Below are positions 31,818-44,390 of a stretch of DNA of 64,000 nt, in pieces. Made by a program: the position numbers and the translations under genes. Each line of letters begins with the position of its first letter. Positions within the stretch are counted from its first letter, which is position 1. A model generated the notes under the pieces. That model was not told the DNA's origin and did not search any database. It saw only the letters and a program-made list of their open reading frames with translations. The stretch is taken from assembly GCA_013350335.1 (NCBI GenBank), contig CM023538.1:47424201-47488200 (forward strand), in the 5' to 3' direction. The stretch comes from Chimonanthus salicifolius (Eukaryota; Streptophyta; Magnoliopsida; Laurales; Calycanthaceae).

Positions 31818-34800
31818 TGTAATGGCCCGCCCTTTTTCACTCGCCGAAAATCAGAGTCTATTTTTTTTTTTTTTTTTTGAATAACGGAGTGAGAGAGAGC
31901 AGGGACGTCACGACGGGAGCTAAGTCCGAGCTTCTAAAGCCCGACCCTTAACTGGCCAACCATACGTGTGTGTAGACCAAATCCACTAAAACGGTTCACA
32001 CATACTCAAGTTAACATGCAGAATAAATCATAGATGTGGAATTATAATAGAATAACTATCCTATTCCATTTTAGATAGCAAAGTAGTCCATGTCTTAACC
32101 ATTATTATCTTAAGTTTAAATATCCAAAATTAACATTCAACCCATAGCAAATAATCTAAGTTCTTACATGCCCAAAAGCTAGCTACTCAAATTACATTGT
32201 CCATGAGTAACTTTAATAAAAATGAAACTAAAACATCCAAGCTCCAAAGCTTGGCTCCGATCACGTTCATTGTTCCGTTCCATTCCTGTATCATCAACTA
32301 AGGTAGAAGTAGGGCATTAGATATGCGCCCAGTAGGTACTCCAAGTAGGGTTAACACATGGTTAGTACAAAAATCACATAAATAACTTAATATTAAAAAC
32401 ATGCAAGTACATGCCATGATATGGTTCATATGCCATGAGTCCCACCCCTTAGCCATATCACCATCACTTAGTATCCTCTTGATGGAAACTCCTCATCAAG
32501 GTATCCCCCACGATTGCCTTACGGACGCCCCGACGGAGCATGGACTTCGGTCACAAATAAATCATACATCCCTCTTGATGGTTAATGCACATCAAGGTAC
32601 CCCCACAATTGTCTTACGAACGCCCCGATGGAGTGTGGATCTCCGGTTACATTTCATCCCTCCCATGCCATGCATGAGATGCAAGTGAATACATGCTATG
32701 TAATATTACAAATCATAGCATTAAAATCCCATATTTGAAACATACCATTTATATAAATTAACTCATCAAAATATGAATTTAAAATCGTCATACATAACCC
32801 ATGATTTCAATGATGTAGGAATCCTACCAATGATCAACTAATATGTCCTTGTGTTTTCCTCCAAAAACCGCTCACCGATCGTACCCGCTTGTGAGGTCCC
32901 GTTACCTTATAACATATCAATAAATTAAAACAATGATCCCTTTTTATTTCCACCCATGTTTAAGTCCATAGACATGCCTTAGTGGGGTTCGGCCATACAA
33001 TATGGTCGAACCTCACACACTTGGTTTGGATCCCTCTTTTGATTCCTTAATCAATCATACATGAGTTAGTCATTTAGCCTTTAGAAAAACCTAAGTCCAC
33101 AAAACTTCCTCCATTGGGTTCGGCCATACACCATGGCCGAACCCATGGTCCATCATTTTAATCATATTTCCATCTTAGCTATCATTCTATCCATAGCTAG
33201 TCATTTAGCTTATTTACATATGACTTAAGTCCCAAAAATGATCCACACATGATTCATTAATCATACATAAAACCCTAATAGGTCACTTGATTCCTTGCTT
33301 AATCATTCATTTATCTAATCATACATAGATCTCTAAATGTCTATAAAATGGTTCATGGGGTTCGGCCATACAACATGGCCGAACCCATGATGTTCATCTT
33401 CATCCTCCCTTTGCATCATTTACAATATTTAGACCCATAATAAAGTCCCTCCGTGAGGGGTTTAATCATACACTTAGATTCATCATTTAAAACCCAAAAT
33501 CCATAATAATCCACTAATGTTTTTCCATGGGATGGTCCTTGGTTCTTCCTTAATTCCTCATTTCAAGCTTATCATTTACCACATGTAAACCTTATTTAAG
33601 ATCACTAAGCTATTTGCATGATTTTCATCCTTTACCACTCATTAACATTTACTAACCTCCATCCATCATTCTCATCCTTAAAACCCTTTAAACATCAACA
33701 ATATACCTCCATGGGGTTCGGCCATGGTGTATGGCCGAACCCATGGTCTAAGGTTCTTCACCATTATAACATTTTAGACCATTTAAACTGATTAACAGTT
33801 CTTCATTACTTCCCTCCTTTAAAACCCTTTCCAATCATTGACATACATCCGTTTTAAAACCTTTTAAAAATCCTTAATACCTTCCCATGGGGTTTGGCCA
33901 TACAACATGGTCAAACCGTATGGTTCATCACTTTCTCTCATAAATCAAATAACCATGATCATATTCTTTGATTGGGTTCGGCCAACATCATGGCCGAACC
34001 TCATCCACCCCTTTTTGTCCTTGAGGGTTCTCATACATAAAACTTAGGGTTTGGCCATGCAAGGCCAAACCATGATCCTTGATCATTCACCATTCCATAC
34101 ACGAGTCATGTATAAAGTCCTTAACCATAATAAAATTAGGGTTTGGCCATGCAAGGCCAACCCATGATCCATGATCATAATCCTTATATTGTTCATGTAA
34201 GAGGTCCTTAGCCATAACATGACTAGGGTTCGGCCATGCAATGGCCGAACCATGTTCCTTGACCATTTTTTCTTACTTAATAAAATCTCATCAAATACTT
34301 ACCGATTCCGCGACACCTCTGGTTTCTTTCACTCCTTCTTGTTCCTCCGATCTTTTCCTTCCTAAGCCTCTTCTTCCTTCCTTCTTGATCCTTGGCCGAG
34401 ATTGATCTTGATAAAATCTCTAGGAGTGGTTCGGCCAAGAGGTATAGGTTTGAGAGAGGGAGAAAGAGAGAAGATTTAAGATAAAAACTCAAAGTGTTCT
34501 CCCTTTGTCAATGAGAGTGGTCGGCCTTGAGTGAGAGGGAGAGAGTGAGATGAAAATACTCTAAGTGTTCCTTGTCTTGAGAGGGGGATCGGCCAAGAGA
34601 GAAAGGGAGAGAGTGAAATGAAACTCCAAGTCCTTTCTTGATCAATGAGGGTCGGCCAAGGGTGGTGTCCTTTGGTGATACCCCTTTTGTAACTCCCATG
34701 ACTCTTCACCTCCTCATTAACATTTACTTTGGGGGTTTCATCCCATGAGATGAAGCTCCCAACCATATGCCCCTTGGGTTTCCATCTTGAGATGGAAACC

Positions 34801-35368
34801 CTCCATCTCTCCAACGTGTATGCCTTGTGTAACATCCAAAAACCTTTCACCTCCTCATTAATGATCAATTTGGAGTTTCATCCCTATGAGATGAAACTCC
34901 CATGTCTCCAACGTGTGGCCTTGTTTTGGCCTTGTGAGATGCATCTCTCCATCTTCCCACTCCACTCATTAAAATGAAAGTCCCATTAACTTCCCATTTA
35001 TCACCTCTTTAACTCAACTCATATCTTTAAATCAACTCTAATTAACTCACTTAAAATCAACTCATTTCCTTGATTCCATTTCCAATTTAATTCCGCCCCA
35101 ATTTAATTAAGCTTGAACTCACTTGGTGATCAACCAAGTCAACCATGACCCATTGGGTCCCAATTGTGCATTTGACCCAATTGACAATCTTGACCCAATT
35201 AAATAAATCTCACCCATTTATTTTAGTTGAACCATATCCACAATCCGTTGGGTCTTAATTGGGCAATTAACCCAACACCTTACCCATCTAAGGTCCATAT
35301 CCATTAATTCACAAATTAAATGGGCAATTTCCTTATATATTTATAACTTGAAAATTAGGGGTGTTACA
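31818..35368 (+). mobile_element. Solo LTR, Gypsy (Tekay/Del-like) type, 3551 bp, nested
   Basis: It starts TGTAATGGCCCGCCC and ends AGGGGTGTTACA, so the ends are TG...CA with an imperfect inverted repeat. An exact 5-bp duplication, ACAAT, lies at 31813-31817 and 35369-35373. Both flanks belong to the same Copia gag codon context, which confirms insertion. No internal domain is present. A set of long palindromes (GGGTTCGGCCAT...ATGGCCGAACCC) recurs at 32985-34251. Near the start are CCCCAC-rich repeats with GACGCCCCGA (32520-32640). The last 300 bp (GACCCATTGGGTC, GGGTCTTAATTGGG) resemble 46660-46836. Confidence 0.93.
32985..34251. repeat. Array of GGTTCGGCCAT/ATGGCCGAACC palindromes
   Basis: Nine copies were located by eye at 32985-33012, 33116-33144, 33358-33386, 33714-33742, 33890-33917, 33974-34000, 34048-34071, 34139-34162 and 34226-34251. 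The best ones have perfect 12-bp arms and 5-bp loops. Half-sites follow at about 34428 and 34519. Flanking CCCATG or CCATG is often shared. Confidence 0.92.
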
Positions 35369-36386
35369 ACAATGACTACAGTGGGGACGAGAGTCGCGGT
35401 TGGTAGGTGGGCCACGAATAAAAGATCCTTCACGAGCGGGGCTTTGGGAAATAAGAGTGGCGGCATCTGGAATGAGAGAGGTGGAGGAATGAATTTCTTG
35501 TTGTTTTTCCTCTTGACGTATGGGAGAATAAATCTTGGTTATGCTAGGAAAAGGATCCATAAAAAGTATTTGACTGCGAAGGATGACAGAGCAATCATGA
35601 AGACCCTGTAAAACTCCATTGCCCTATCACGCTGAAGTCGTGCAACAAGAGCTTTCTCATGGTCAAATTGGCACTAGGAATATCATCTATGGAAATAAGT
35701 TCATTCCACAAGAATTTGAGCTGAGTGTAATATGCAGAGACGGATAAGTCCTCTTGTTTGAGAGAAGATATAGAGTACTTCAGATGATAAATTTGTGAAG
35801 CATTGGATTGAGAAAAACGGTCGGAGAGGTCCAACCATATGTCCCTGGCAGTGGTGGCATACAAGATGTTGTTGCATATGTTAGTAGACACAAAATGAAG
35901 AAGTCAAGAATTGACCAAATGATTCCAACGCTCCCATTGAGCGAGGTCGGTTGGTGAAGTCGGTGGGTCCAAAACTATCACCCGAGAAAGGGGGGCGAAA
36001 CAAGTACCATAGTCGGATTGTCCGAGTGATGGAAAGAAAAAGAATCATGGAGAGAGCCCTGGCCATCAGAAGAGTTGGTGTTGTTGGAAGAAGAGGAAGT
36101 GTTATCAGCCATGGAAGAAAGAGCATACACAAGCTGGAAGAAAGCCTGAATGAGTGATGTAATGATTGGTGGTATGGGCGTTAGTTGTGAGAAAAAAACA
36201 GCAAAGGTATTGTGCCGAAGATTGGCGAGTGGGGATAAAATGGGAGCACTGACTAGTGAGGAGGGACAAGATGGGAATGGTGACTTGTAAGGAGGGACAA
36301 GATGGGAACGGTGATGTGTAGGGAATCTGGGTGGGTTGAAAATCACAGGGAAAAAAATTGGAGGATTCAAAACCTACACTATACCA

Positions 36387-36598
36387 TGTGAAATTAAAAT
36401 ACTTTTGTATCTCTCACCAAAGGAGAGGTCATTTATTTTATTTATAATCAAAATGAAATACATCAAGATAGAGATAAAACACATTTAAATTCTAGGATAA
36501 GGTAAATTCAAATAACAAGCTAATGAGATAAAACAAATTTAAATTTACAATCTAAATTTAAAATCTACTACAAATCTAGATCTGGATAGATTCTATCA
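36387..36598 (-). repeat. 5' LTR of the gag-only Copia
   Basis: 212 bp, direct repeat of 31064-31277. Its left edge abuts the primer-binding-like site. Confidence 0.85.
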
Positions 36599-37008
36599 TT
36601 TTTCATTCTAATTTGTTGTTTGATTTCCTTTTATCAATTTCTACATCTCTGTTACTATTCCCTAGGCCTCTGTTCTATCCCTCTCATTGTTTTCCTATGA
36701 CTGTAAGTTCCTTTTATCAGTTTATAAACCTTTACTAGGCTTATGATCTATGGACAAGTGAAACTCACTCCCTAACAGTTTGCAGAGTACTAGCAGAAGA
36801 GGTCAGTGTCACGCCCCAAACCCGGATACGGGCCTAAAAGGCAACTAATTTTTTTTTAAACAAATCCAATTATCAAGTTCATGGGCCTCTAAGTGAGCTC
36901 ACTTAAGCCCATAGAAAATGTCTCACGTGCTCATGTGAACAACACATGTGATCCAACACACCGAACCTAAGTTCAATCTTCACTAACCTTCATGAACATT
37001 TTCAGACC

Positions 37009-37195
37009 TAGGCGACCCATCGCCTAGAGAGTTGTCTGTAAAAACAGTTTCGTCTCAGGGCGATCAACTCGTCACTCACAAGGCATCACTGATGACCCAT
37101 TGCATGGAAGAAATTCTGTATTTTCTCAGTTTCTCTCAGGTCGATACCATCGTTAGTGGCGACCCATCGTCAGTACCCTTGGCGACCCATCGCCA
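37009..37195. repeat. Short GGCGACCCATCGCC dyads
   Basis: GGCGACCCATCGCC occurs at 37011-37024 and 37181-37194, with variants GGCGACCCATCGTC and GATGACCCATTGC between. The copy B counterpart is at 47088-47135. Arms GGCGA/TCGCC flank a 4-base centre. Confidence 0.7.
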
Positions 37196-39545
37196 TTGGC
37201 AATGCATCTCCCCTGACAACAAAACTGTTGTTTGGGCTGGTTTTGCAAATTTGGTTTTTCCATGATTTAGATACCCGAAATGCAAAATACACACCATAAT
37301 ACATTCATTTACACATTATAGCATCATATTACACATATATGACTTATACACAAGATCTTTATGTCACAAGTGGCATAATCATCCAATATTTACATACCTT
37401 TAATAAAAAACTAAATAAGTATAAATCTTACCCTCAAACAGCACTGGAGTCCAATTCCTAAGCATAGAAGAGAAATTCTTCATTTCCTCATCCAGTACAT
37501 GACCTACGTTGTAAGAGACATGAGTTCCAGCCCAGTGAAGAAAACTCAAATTAACAAGTCCCTCTCAATTTTTAGAATATCAAAATTTCAATGCAGGATA
37601 CGAGGGAAACACTTAGAATACCGTGGCATACCTTACCATTGGTTCTCTTCTTTCCACTAACACATCCATGAATACTCACAGATACATATGTAAACCCACA
37701 CATATATACTCACAGATGCATATGCAACTTACACATGCATTCTCATGTTTGCTCATGCAAACTCACACATACACTATGCCTTCTTCTCATACATTCATAA
37801 TATCAATAACACAATGCATGTTTAACAAAATTATAAACAAATAAACCATATTTACCATTTGTTCTTTTCTTTCCATTTATAAGGTTTCAACGAACCTTGT
37901 GATACACTGGGGTATCCCACTCAACCCCGTTGAGGTATCCCACTCAACTCCATTGAGGTATCTCACTCAACCTCAACTGTATAGGTCCAGGGTATCCCAC
38001 TCAACCATGTCAAGGAATCTCACTCATCCTCGAAAACATTAAGTCACGACACAAAAATAATGCAGCATCTTGCAAGAGCTTGACCAGACGTACAAGTGTG
38101 TGCATATACATTAACATGTATATTAACTATTAATTATCCATAAACATTGAAACAATATAAAATCACCATTCACATATCTTTTCTCCATATACCCTTTCCA
38201 TGAGGGTTTAACAATGGAGTTTCATTTACCATCCACTAAGTTTCAATTCAGGTTTAATAACTTAGAATATTTTCATCTCATCACCTACACAAACTTATTA
38301 GCACAGAAAAAATCACATGCATACATAACTCTATACATGATCAAACATTGCACCCACTACATGCACCTATACTATGGTATAAACCATATGCATATTCTAA
38401 TATAACACATACCATATGTACTACTAATCCTAGCATGAATCTCATGCAATGATCAAAGCCACATATATCACCAATGCATGAATCACATACATGGACTAGT
38501 ATGATACATACTACGTACACCGCTAACCATAACATGAATCACAAGCATGTATCTACACCATACACTATCATTGGATATTCCAAAAATTATCCAACAACAC
38601 ATCTAACATTCTCTAGACCTCTAATAAGCCCCATACTACGTTTTAGACCAATAGGTCTCGGCTCCCTGACATTTTTTTGTGCTTCCGTTCTTATACTCAG
38701 AACTAATTATCATCCCTTACATGGAAGCGGTGTCAAATCTCGCTTTCCGGTCCTACTCAGTCTTTTCCATCCAATAAATTCCATGGGTCCCATTTTCAGT
38801 ATAGAATCTTACAAATTTCACAACATCCAATATACATGGTAAGTTGAGTCTCCTCACCTTCTCCAACTTTAAGTCTTTCATCAGAAATTTGTAAAAACAT
38901 TGAAAACCCCATAAATATTCATTTCAATTGCAAATACACTTAAAATATCTCGAAAAGAATCTCTTTTGTACATTTTTTGACTAAAAATAGGGTAATGTCT
39001 GTGAGTCTCCTAAAATCTTGCTACTTCATTAATTATGTCAGAATAGTCAAGTATCAACAATCCAAAACACACAATAAAAGAAAAAAGAAAGTACTCAATG
39101 TCCAGTCTCGTATTTTTCCGATGCCAAAAAAGTATTGAATAAATAAAAGTACTCAGTGTCCAACCCCTTTTACCACCTCGTGCCGAAAGTAGAGAAAAGA
39201 ATATCGTTGCGCTACAGATGGCCACCGAGCGGCATTTCCGCTATGCTACCTTTGAAGGGTTTCGGCCAAGAGGGTATAATGTAGTAAAGCAAACACCCAA
39301 AGCTTGAAAGTAAACACTCAAAAGTTAACTGGGGTTAATTTTTTTTTCCCAACTTTTTAGCTTAAAGAAGTAAAATCAAGGTTTTGACACAACCCAAAAC
39401 CACTTTAAGAGGTGTTACTCAAGATTTAAAAGAAAAGGTCAATTTTCCTAAATTCTTTGTGAAAGATTTTTTAAGCCCAAAACTAACACATTTCTTCATA
39501 AAAACTAAATCGGAGTTTATAAAATTCAGAGTAAATGAATTTTGA

Positions 39546-40855
39546 TATAATTCCGGGCTAGATCAATGCATGAATCCTTGAAGAGGGGGGGGGGGGGGGG
39601 GGGGGGGGGCGGGATTGAATAGGACCAATTCCAATTTTAATTAACCTTTTTAAAGAAAAACAATTTAACAATATGTACAGCAGAAACAAACTTATGTGTG
39701 CAAATAATGATAAACAATCCAACAAATCTTATGCAAAACACAACAATTTATAGTAGTTCGGTTCACCTGAACCTACATCCACTCATGGACTCACCCAACT
39801 TTGGGTTATCCGAAACACACTATGAAAGGGTAAAATTACCCTATCAATACACACCTAGATTTTGAAAGGTTCAACCATCGAGGTTTCCTCCTTGACACCT
39901 ATTTTTTATGGTGGTTTGATCTACAAAAATCTAATCCACCTTATAATAATGAATGAAATAAAATTTGATAAGAACACTTGCCTTTGGGCCTTGTGTAGAT
40001 CTTCTGATGTGTTCTTGAAAGAGTAGGTTGCATGCTCTAGCATTTTTTGCTTCAGATCTTCTGATGTGGGCAACCCAGCTTGGATAACTTTGTACAGTCC
40101 CCCATTAATCCCCTTTATTTCATTTGATGTTTACTGTGAGAGAGTATAGGGTCGACCCATTGGAAGTAAGGGTTTTGATGGGTAGGCCACTCTTAATCTC
40201 TCTGGTTTTTCTTCTTAATCTCACACCCTTAATCTTTCTGCTTACCATTGATCCGTATTTATAATAAAATATCACAATGGCTAATCAACAGATCATAAAC
40301 ACGCTCCTCGAAATGTCAAGGCGCCGATGGTGAGGTCTCGATAGGTCAAAAAACATACGGAAGGGAATCTGCATAAAGACTGTGATCTCGACATGTCAAA
40401 GGTTTTCAATGGGTCAAAACTAAGTTTTCCGTGAAGGCTCCTTGACCAGTTGAATAGGGTCGACTAGTCGATCCTGAGAAACAAAATTCGGTAAGACTCC
40501 AAAATGAAACAATTCTCTCGACCTGTTGAACACAACCACATGCTCATGTGCCATTCGACATGAAGAGCCAGTTCGACTTATCGAACTCAACACTATTCAG
40601 ATATTTGACTTTTATTCCTTTGGGACTTTTTCACGCATGGGTTTTGGGTTGGTTTAGGTCAGGATTAATTTTATCCAATAAAATTTAATAAATTTGAACC
40701 CAATCTAAGATTACCTATAGTCTGATTTACCTATATGGTTGCACACCATAGATGTCTTCTGCAATCTTCATAGCCTTCAAGCGATGCTTCAATATAAACT
40801 TCCAAGGCGTTACAAAATTGACAACAAGGAGACAAGACAAACTGGGCCTCTAACA
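39546..40855 (-). mobile_element. Solo LTR, Sirevirus-like, 1310 bp
   Basis: TTTGA is duplicated on both sides (39541-39545 and 40856-40860). Copy B has the uninterrupted site (TTTGATACTTTATTTG at 49978). On the minus strand it starts TGTTAGAGGCC and, near its end, has CCTATTCAATCCC followed by a C run, as in Sirevirus LTR ends. The last bases are ATTATA, so the terminal CA seems mutated. Plus-strand text such as TAGTTCGGTTCACCTGAACC parallels 16035-16090. No internal domains. Confidence 0.85.
39585..39609. repeat. G25 homopolymer
   Basis: Twenty-five consecutive G residues at the place where related LTRs have GGGGGG before TGAATAGG. It could form G-quadruplexes; the exact length may be affected by sequencing or assembly. 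Confidence 0.85.
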
Positions 40856-42947
40856 TTTGATACTTTGTTTGTAAAATTTTGTCAAGAAATGGTGCAGTTT
40901 GAAAACCCAAAGAATACATGGGGAAACTTCAAACTCTCTCTTGCTGCTCTACTTGAAAGGGTGAATTCAAGGAAGAAGAGGAAAAGGAAGAAGAAAATGA
41001 TAAGAAAGGAGAGAGAAAAAGAGCCGTATGGAGAAAGGGGAGAGGTGGTTTGTATTTTTTTTTTATTTCATCCTCACCTCCATCGTACAAGTAGATAAAG
41101 GAATGGAGTTGCCTTGGCAACCAAGTTACGTAGGCCAATAGGGTAGGAGTAGCATGTAGATTCACATGCATTTTACTTTATTATTATTAAGAATCTTCCG
41201 CTCCATTTTCTCACTTCACTTGAGATAAATGACAAGAGGGTGAATTGCAGCCATACATGTTATTTGGCTACAAGCTGTAGCTTGTGGCTTTTGAATAACA
41301 ATGCATTTATTATATTATTTTATATTTTTTTCAAAAATCTCCATCTTTATCCAAAAGAAATGATTAATTTACTACTTATCATCTTAAAAAACACACACCT
41401 TTAAAACATCTCCTTGTAAGTTGAGTATTTTCAAGGTCCTATTAAACTAATCCAACCAGTCTAATAAATTGGGTATTTAAAATTAGAAATACCATAAAAG
41501 TTTTAGAGAGAAAATATACCAAATAGTCGATGATTTAAATAAAAATCATAAAAATGTCAAATTTCAAAATTTAAAATAATATTTTGGAGAAATTCTAACT
41601 TTAAAATCAGATATGTAAATTCATCTGTTAAAAACATTTCAAAGCCTCGAGATATTTTGACACATCTAAATATTTAAAAATCCACATTTTATAAAATAGG
41701 GACACTCCTCACGACTAAAAATCACACCTCTGACAAACAAAATGACTGACAATAAAATTCTTCAAACTCATAATTTAAAATTGAATAAAAAGTGAAATTT
41801 GAGAAATTAAATATCTCAATTGAAGGGTTTTCCGAAGACAGATAGTTTTTAGGATCTTAATCGAAGAAAGTTCAGATAATTACAACTTTATCACTGCACT
41901 AAAATGAGTCGGATCCACAGGTTTCTAAGCTCAGATCAAGTCCAACTTTGACTCTACACAAGTCCATTCCGTAATCTACCAGATTAACGAACTACTAATC
42001 ACAATTAACGGCTAATAATTGCACAATTAGACAGTAATTAGGGTCAAGGTATTACAGCCGCACTGATTCAAGGAGTTGCCGTGATGTCGCTGAATCGTGG
42101 GTGACTTCAACCTTATGGAGTGTTTATTTTAATTTGAAGTCATTTATCTTTTGAGTTGCAATCTTTTCTAAGGTTAATATATATTTAAACTCTTGAGATA
42201 CGGCTAATTATATTATTGTGATTTTTGTTTTCAGCTAGCGTGGTGGGGTGCCCAGTATATCCTTTATATATTTCTAAACACCACAAGCCAATACGTAAAA
42301 TTTGATTAAATACTAATATCATAACAAATTTTTTAAGTACAATATAACTAACATAATTGTTGTGGATCCGTAAAGATATAAAAATAACACTAGTGACATG
42401 AAATCTAAAATATTAAAAGAGATTTCTCTTAAATTACAATATTTTTTTAACTTTTTAAACATTTGCCATAATAAACATCGAATTATATAATTCTTTTTAA
42501 AGTTCAATCAACAAAAATAAATATTAATAAATTAAATTTAAAATTTAAAATCTAATTTCAAATATTTTTATATAATATATTATTTTTATAGACTTAAGTA
42601 AAGAGTTCTATCATTTGGGAAGCCCAAACAGGTTTATAACTCCACCAATTCAGACAGCGTTTGTATTTTGCTTCGTCGGTACAGCAGGGTGCTTTATTCA
42701 GTCAATTTTTTGTTGCCTGTCTGTACGCTGTACTCTGTAGAGTGGTAACTCACTTTAAAACTCTGCCCGTCTCTGCAGCTGATTACACAACCAGGCGGTT
42801 TTTTTTTTTCACACGCTCAACTCAGTAGATCGCTGTTACACCATACAAACCGATCTACAATTGCTGCTTCTCCGTCTACCCTTTGGCTCTATTTTATTTT
42901 TATTTTTTAACAAATTGCTAGTAAACGTGAGCTACACATCAAAACAC

Positions 42948-44390
42948 AGGCTGCGTTTGGACGGGGTAAGAGGGGGTATCGGGTTACCCTCGTTTGATAA
43001 CAAGGAGCAGTGGCAAAATTTTTAAAATTTATCTCTCTCATCTCATTTTTTAATATCCCTTTGGAGGTTGGGGTATTCACAATATCCTACCTCTCAATAC
43101 CCCCTACCTTCTTCTCCTTATCAATCATATATTATAAAATTAAAATCTTTAAAAAAATATATTATATAATTAAAAATTAATATATTTCAAGTAATTAGCA
43201 AATTAATTCTATTTAATTTTTTTTAAACGTGTCAACATTTTCAACATGATGCATTTGGATGAGGGGTAAATTTTACGAAGGTTACCTTTGACTAGGGGTA
43301 AACTAACAAATTAAGAACTTTATGAGAATTAATATTTTTTATTAAATCTATCTAATATGAATAATAAAAATAAAATTTTATGAAACATAATTGTCAAAAT
43401 ATCCTACTTTTAAAAGGTGATTCTGTCGAAATTTCGATAAGATCTCGAAACTCCGAAAGAGTTTGAGGTTCATGATAATATATTTCGGAGTAATTAGCAA
43501 TTTATTCTTTTGGAAGTTTATTTTAAAAATTTGTCAACATTTTCAATATGATGCATTTGGATGAGGGGTAGATTTTACGGGGGTTACCTTGAGTAGGGAT
43601 AACTTTAAGCAGATGTAATCTAACATAAAACAATTTTATAAAAAATAATATTTTTTATTAAATCTATATAATATAAAAATTAAATTTTATGAAACATGAT
43701 TGTCAAAATGTCCTATTTTTAAGGGGTGATTCTGTCAAAATTTCGATAGGGTCTCGAAACTTTGAAAGAGTTTAAAGTTCATGGTAATCTCTTTCGGAGT
43801 AATTAGCAATTTATTCTATTGGAAGTTTATTTAAAAATGTATCAACATTTTCAACGTGATGCATTTTGGTGAGAAGTAAATTTTACGGGAGTTACCGTTG
43901 AGTAGGAGTAACTGTAAGTAAGGGTAACCTGACATATTAAAAATATTATGAGAATTAAATTATTTATTAAATTCATATAATATAAAAATAAAAATTATAA
44001 TTTTTTATTAAGAGATATGTTTGATATTTTTTATTCATTTATTGGGATTTAAATAATAATATAAAAAAATTATTTATTTATTTTTTTAATGTTAGGATGC
44101 CAATGTTTATTTTAAATTATAATTATAAAAAATAGATAATATTATTATAAGTTATATTATTAAGAGTTACTTCATGAATATTATTTAATAATTATATTTT
44201 ATAAAAAAATTCAAAAAATATTAATATATCGAATTTTCTTTATTTATAATTATTAAATAAGATTTTTTATTTTTAAATAAGATTTTAGTTTATTACTGCA
44301 ATTATCATCAAGATAATTTCAGTTTAATGTGCCAATATCTAACCTCCACTAAATTCCTTTAACAGTTACCCCCTCATCAATGCGCAGCCT
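42948..44390. mobile_element. Non-coding TIR transposon, 1443 bp, with internal tandem repeats
   Basis: The ends AGGCTGCGTTTGGACGGGG and CCCCTCATCAATGCGCAGCCT share an inverted AGGCTGCG, followed by a G-rich stretch containing GGGGGTA. Copy B lacks it (empty site near 52100, CATCAAAACACTAGAAAG). The inside is AT-rich, with three tandem units of about 302-308 bp marked by TCAACATTTTCAA.ATGATG at about 43230, 43532 and 43840. No clear TSD remains, so the superfamily is open. Confidence 0.8.
43226..44120. repeat. Three tandem units of about 305 bp inside the TIR element
   Basis: Each unit carries GATGCATTTGGATGAGG(GG)TA, a GGTTACC motif, TTTTATGAAACAT.ATTGTCAAAAT, and TCTCGAAACT(C/T)(C/T)GAAAGAG. 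The third unit is incomplete and more diverged. Confidence 0.8.

Larger units (their letters stand above)
31546..36112 (-). pseudogene. Copia gag, split by the nested solo LTR
   Basis: The minus-strand frame starts with the ATG at 36112 (MADNTSSSSNN) and has the Ser/Asn-rich start and HHSDNP...LVSPPF of Copia Gag. A deletion and frame changes follow at about 35980-35890. The core is clear at 35891-35650 (ARDIWLDLSDRF, QIYHLKYSISSL, YYTQLKFLWNEL), and a further frame covers 35560-35374. The zinc-knuckle half CSHC abuts the solo LTR at 35374; the other half (GRDHNRDLC) is on the far side, at 31817-31780. After that the frame runs to a TAA at 31546-31548. Even before the LTR arrived the frame changes made it non-functional, or nearly so. 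Confidence 0.75.
31064..36598 (-). mobile_element. Gag-only, internally deleted Copia (about 2 kb) with a nested LTR
   Basis: Direct repeats of 212-214 bp at 31064-31277 and 36387-36598 start TGTGAA and end CTATCA on plus; they are the LTRs. On the minus strand the right LTR is followed at once by TGGTATAGTGTAG (36374-36386), similar to the initiator-Met tRNA primer site. The left LTR is preceded by a GCGGGGGC polypurine-like box (31278-31290). TTTTT flanks both sides, compatible with a 5-bp TSD but low in information. The inside codes only for a Copia-type Gag. Without the nested solo LTR the element is about 1.98 kb. Integrase and RT are absent, so it belongs with the non-autonomous gag-bearing retrotransposons. 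Confidence 0.82.
36807..42055 (+). mobile_element. Gypsy-type LTR block of duplication copy A
   Basis: It starts TGTCACGCCCCAAACCC and a matching end, GGTATTACA, occurs at 42047-42055, so the block reads as one long LTR of about 3.9 kb plus a 1.3-kb insertion (39546-40855). Features shared with other LTRs here are a short-repeat zone (GGTATCCCACTCAACC at 37910-38010) and a cluster of GGCGACCCATCGCC-type dyads (37009-37195). A TSD is not apparent: GTCAG left, GCCGC right. Its right flank is shared with copy B, so the LTR was probably in place before the duplication. Confidence 0.5.

Noticed and set aside
34476..34977. Frames in the solo LTR at 31818-35368
   Set aside because: They lie inside a non-coding LTR and have no family features.
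36802..42060. Clean solo-LTR call for the copy A LTR block
   Set aside because: The ends look like an LTR, but the flanks GTCAG and GCCGC are not a TSD, so I only call it an LTR block.
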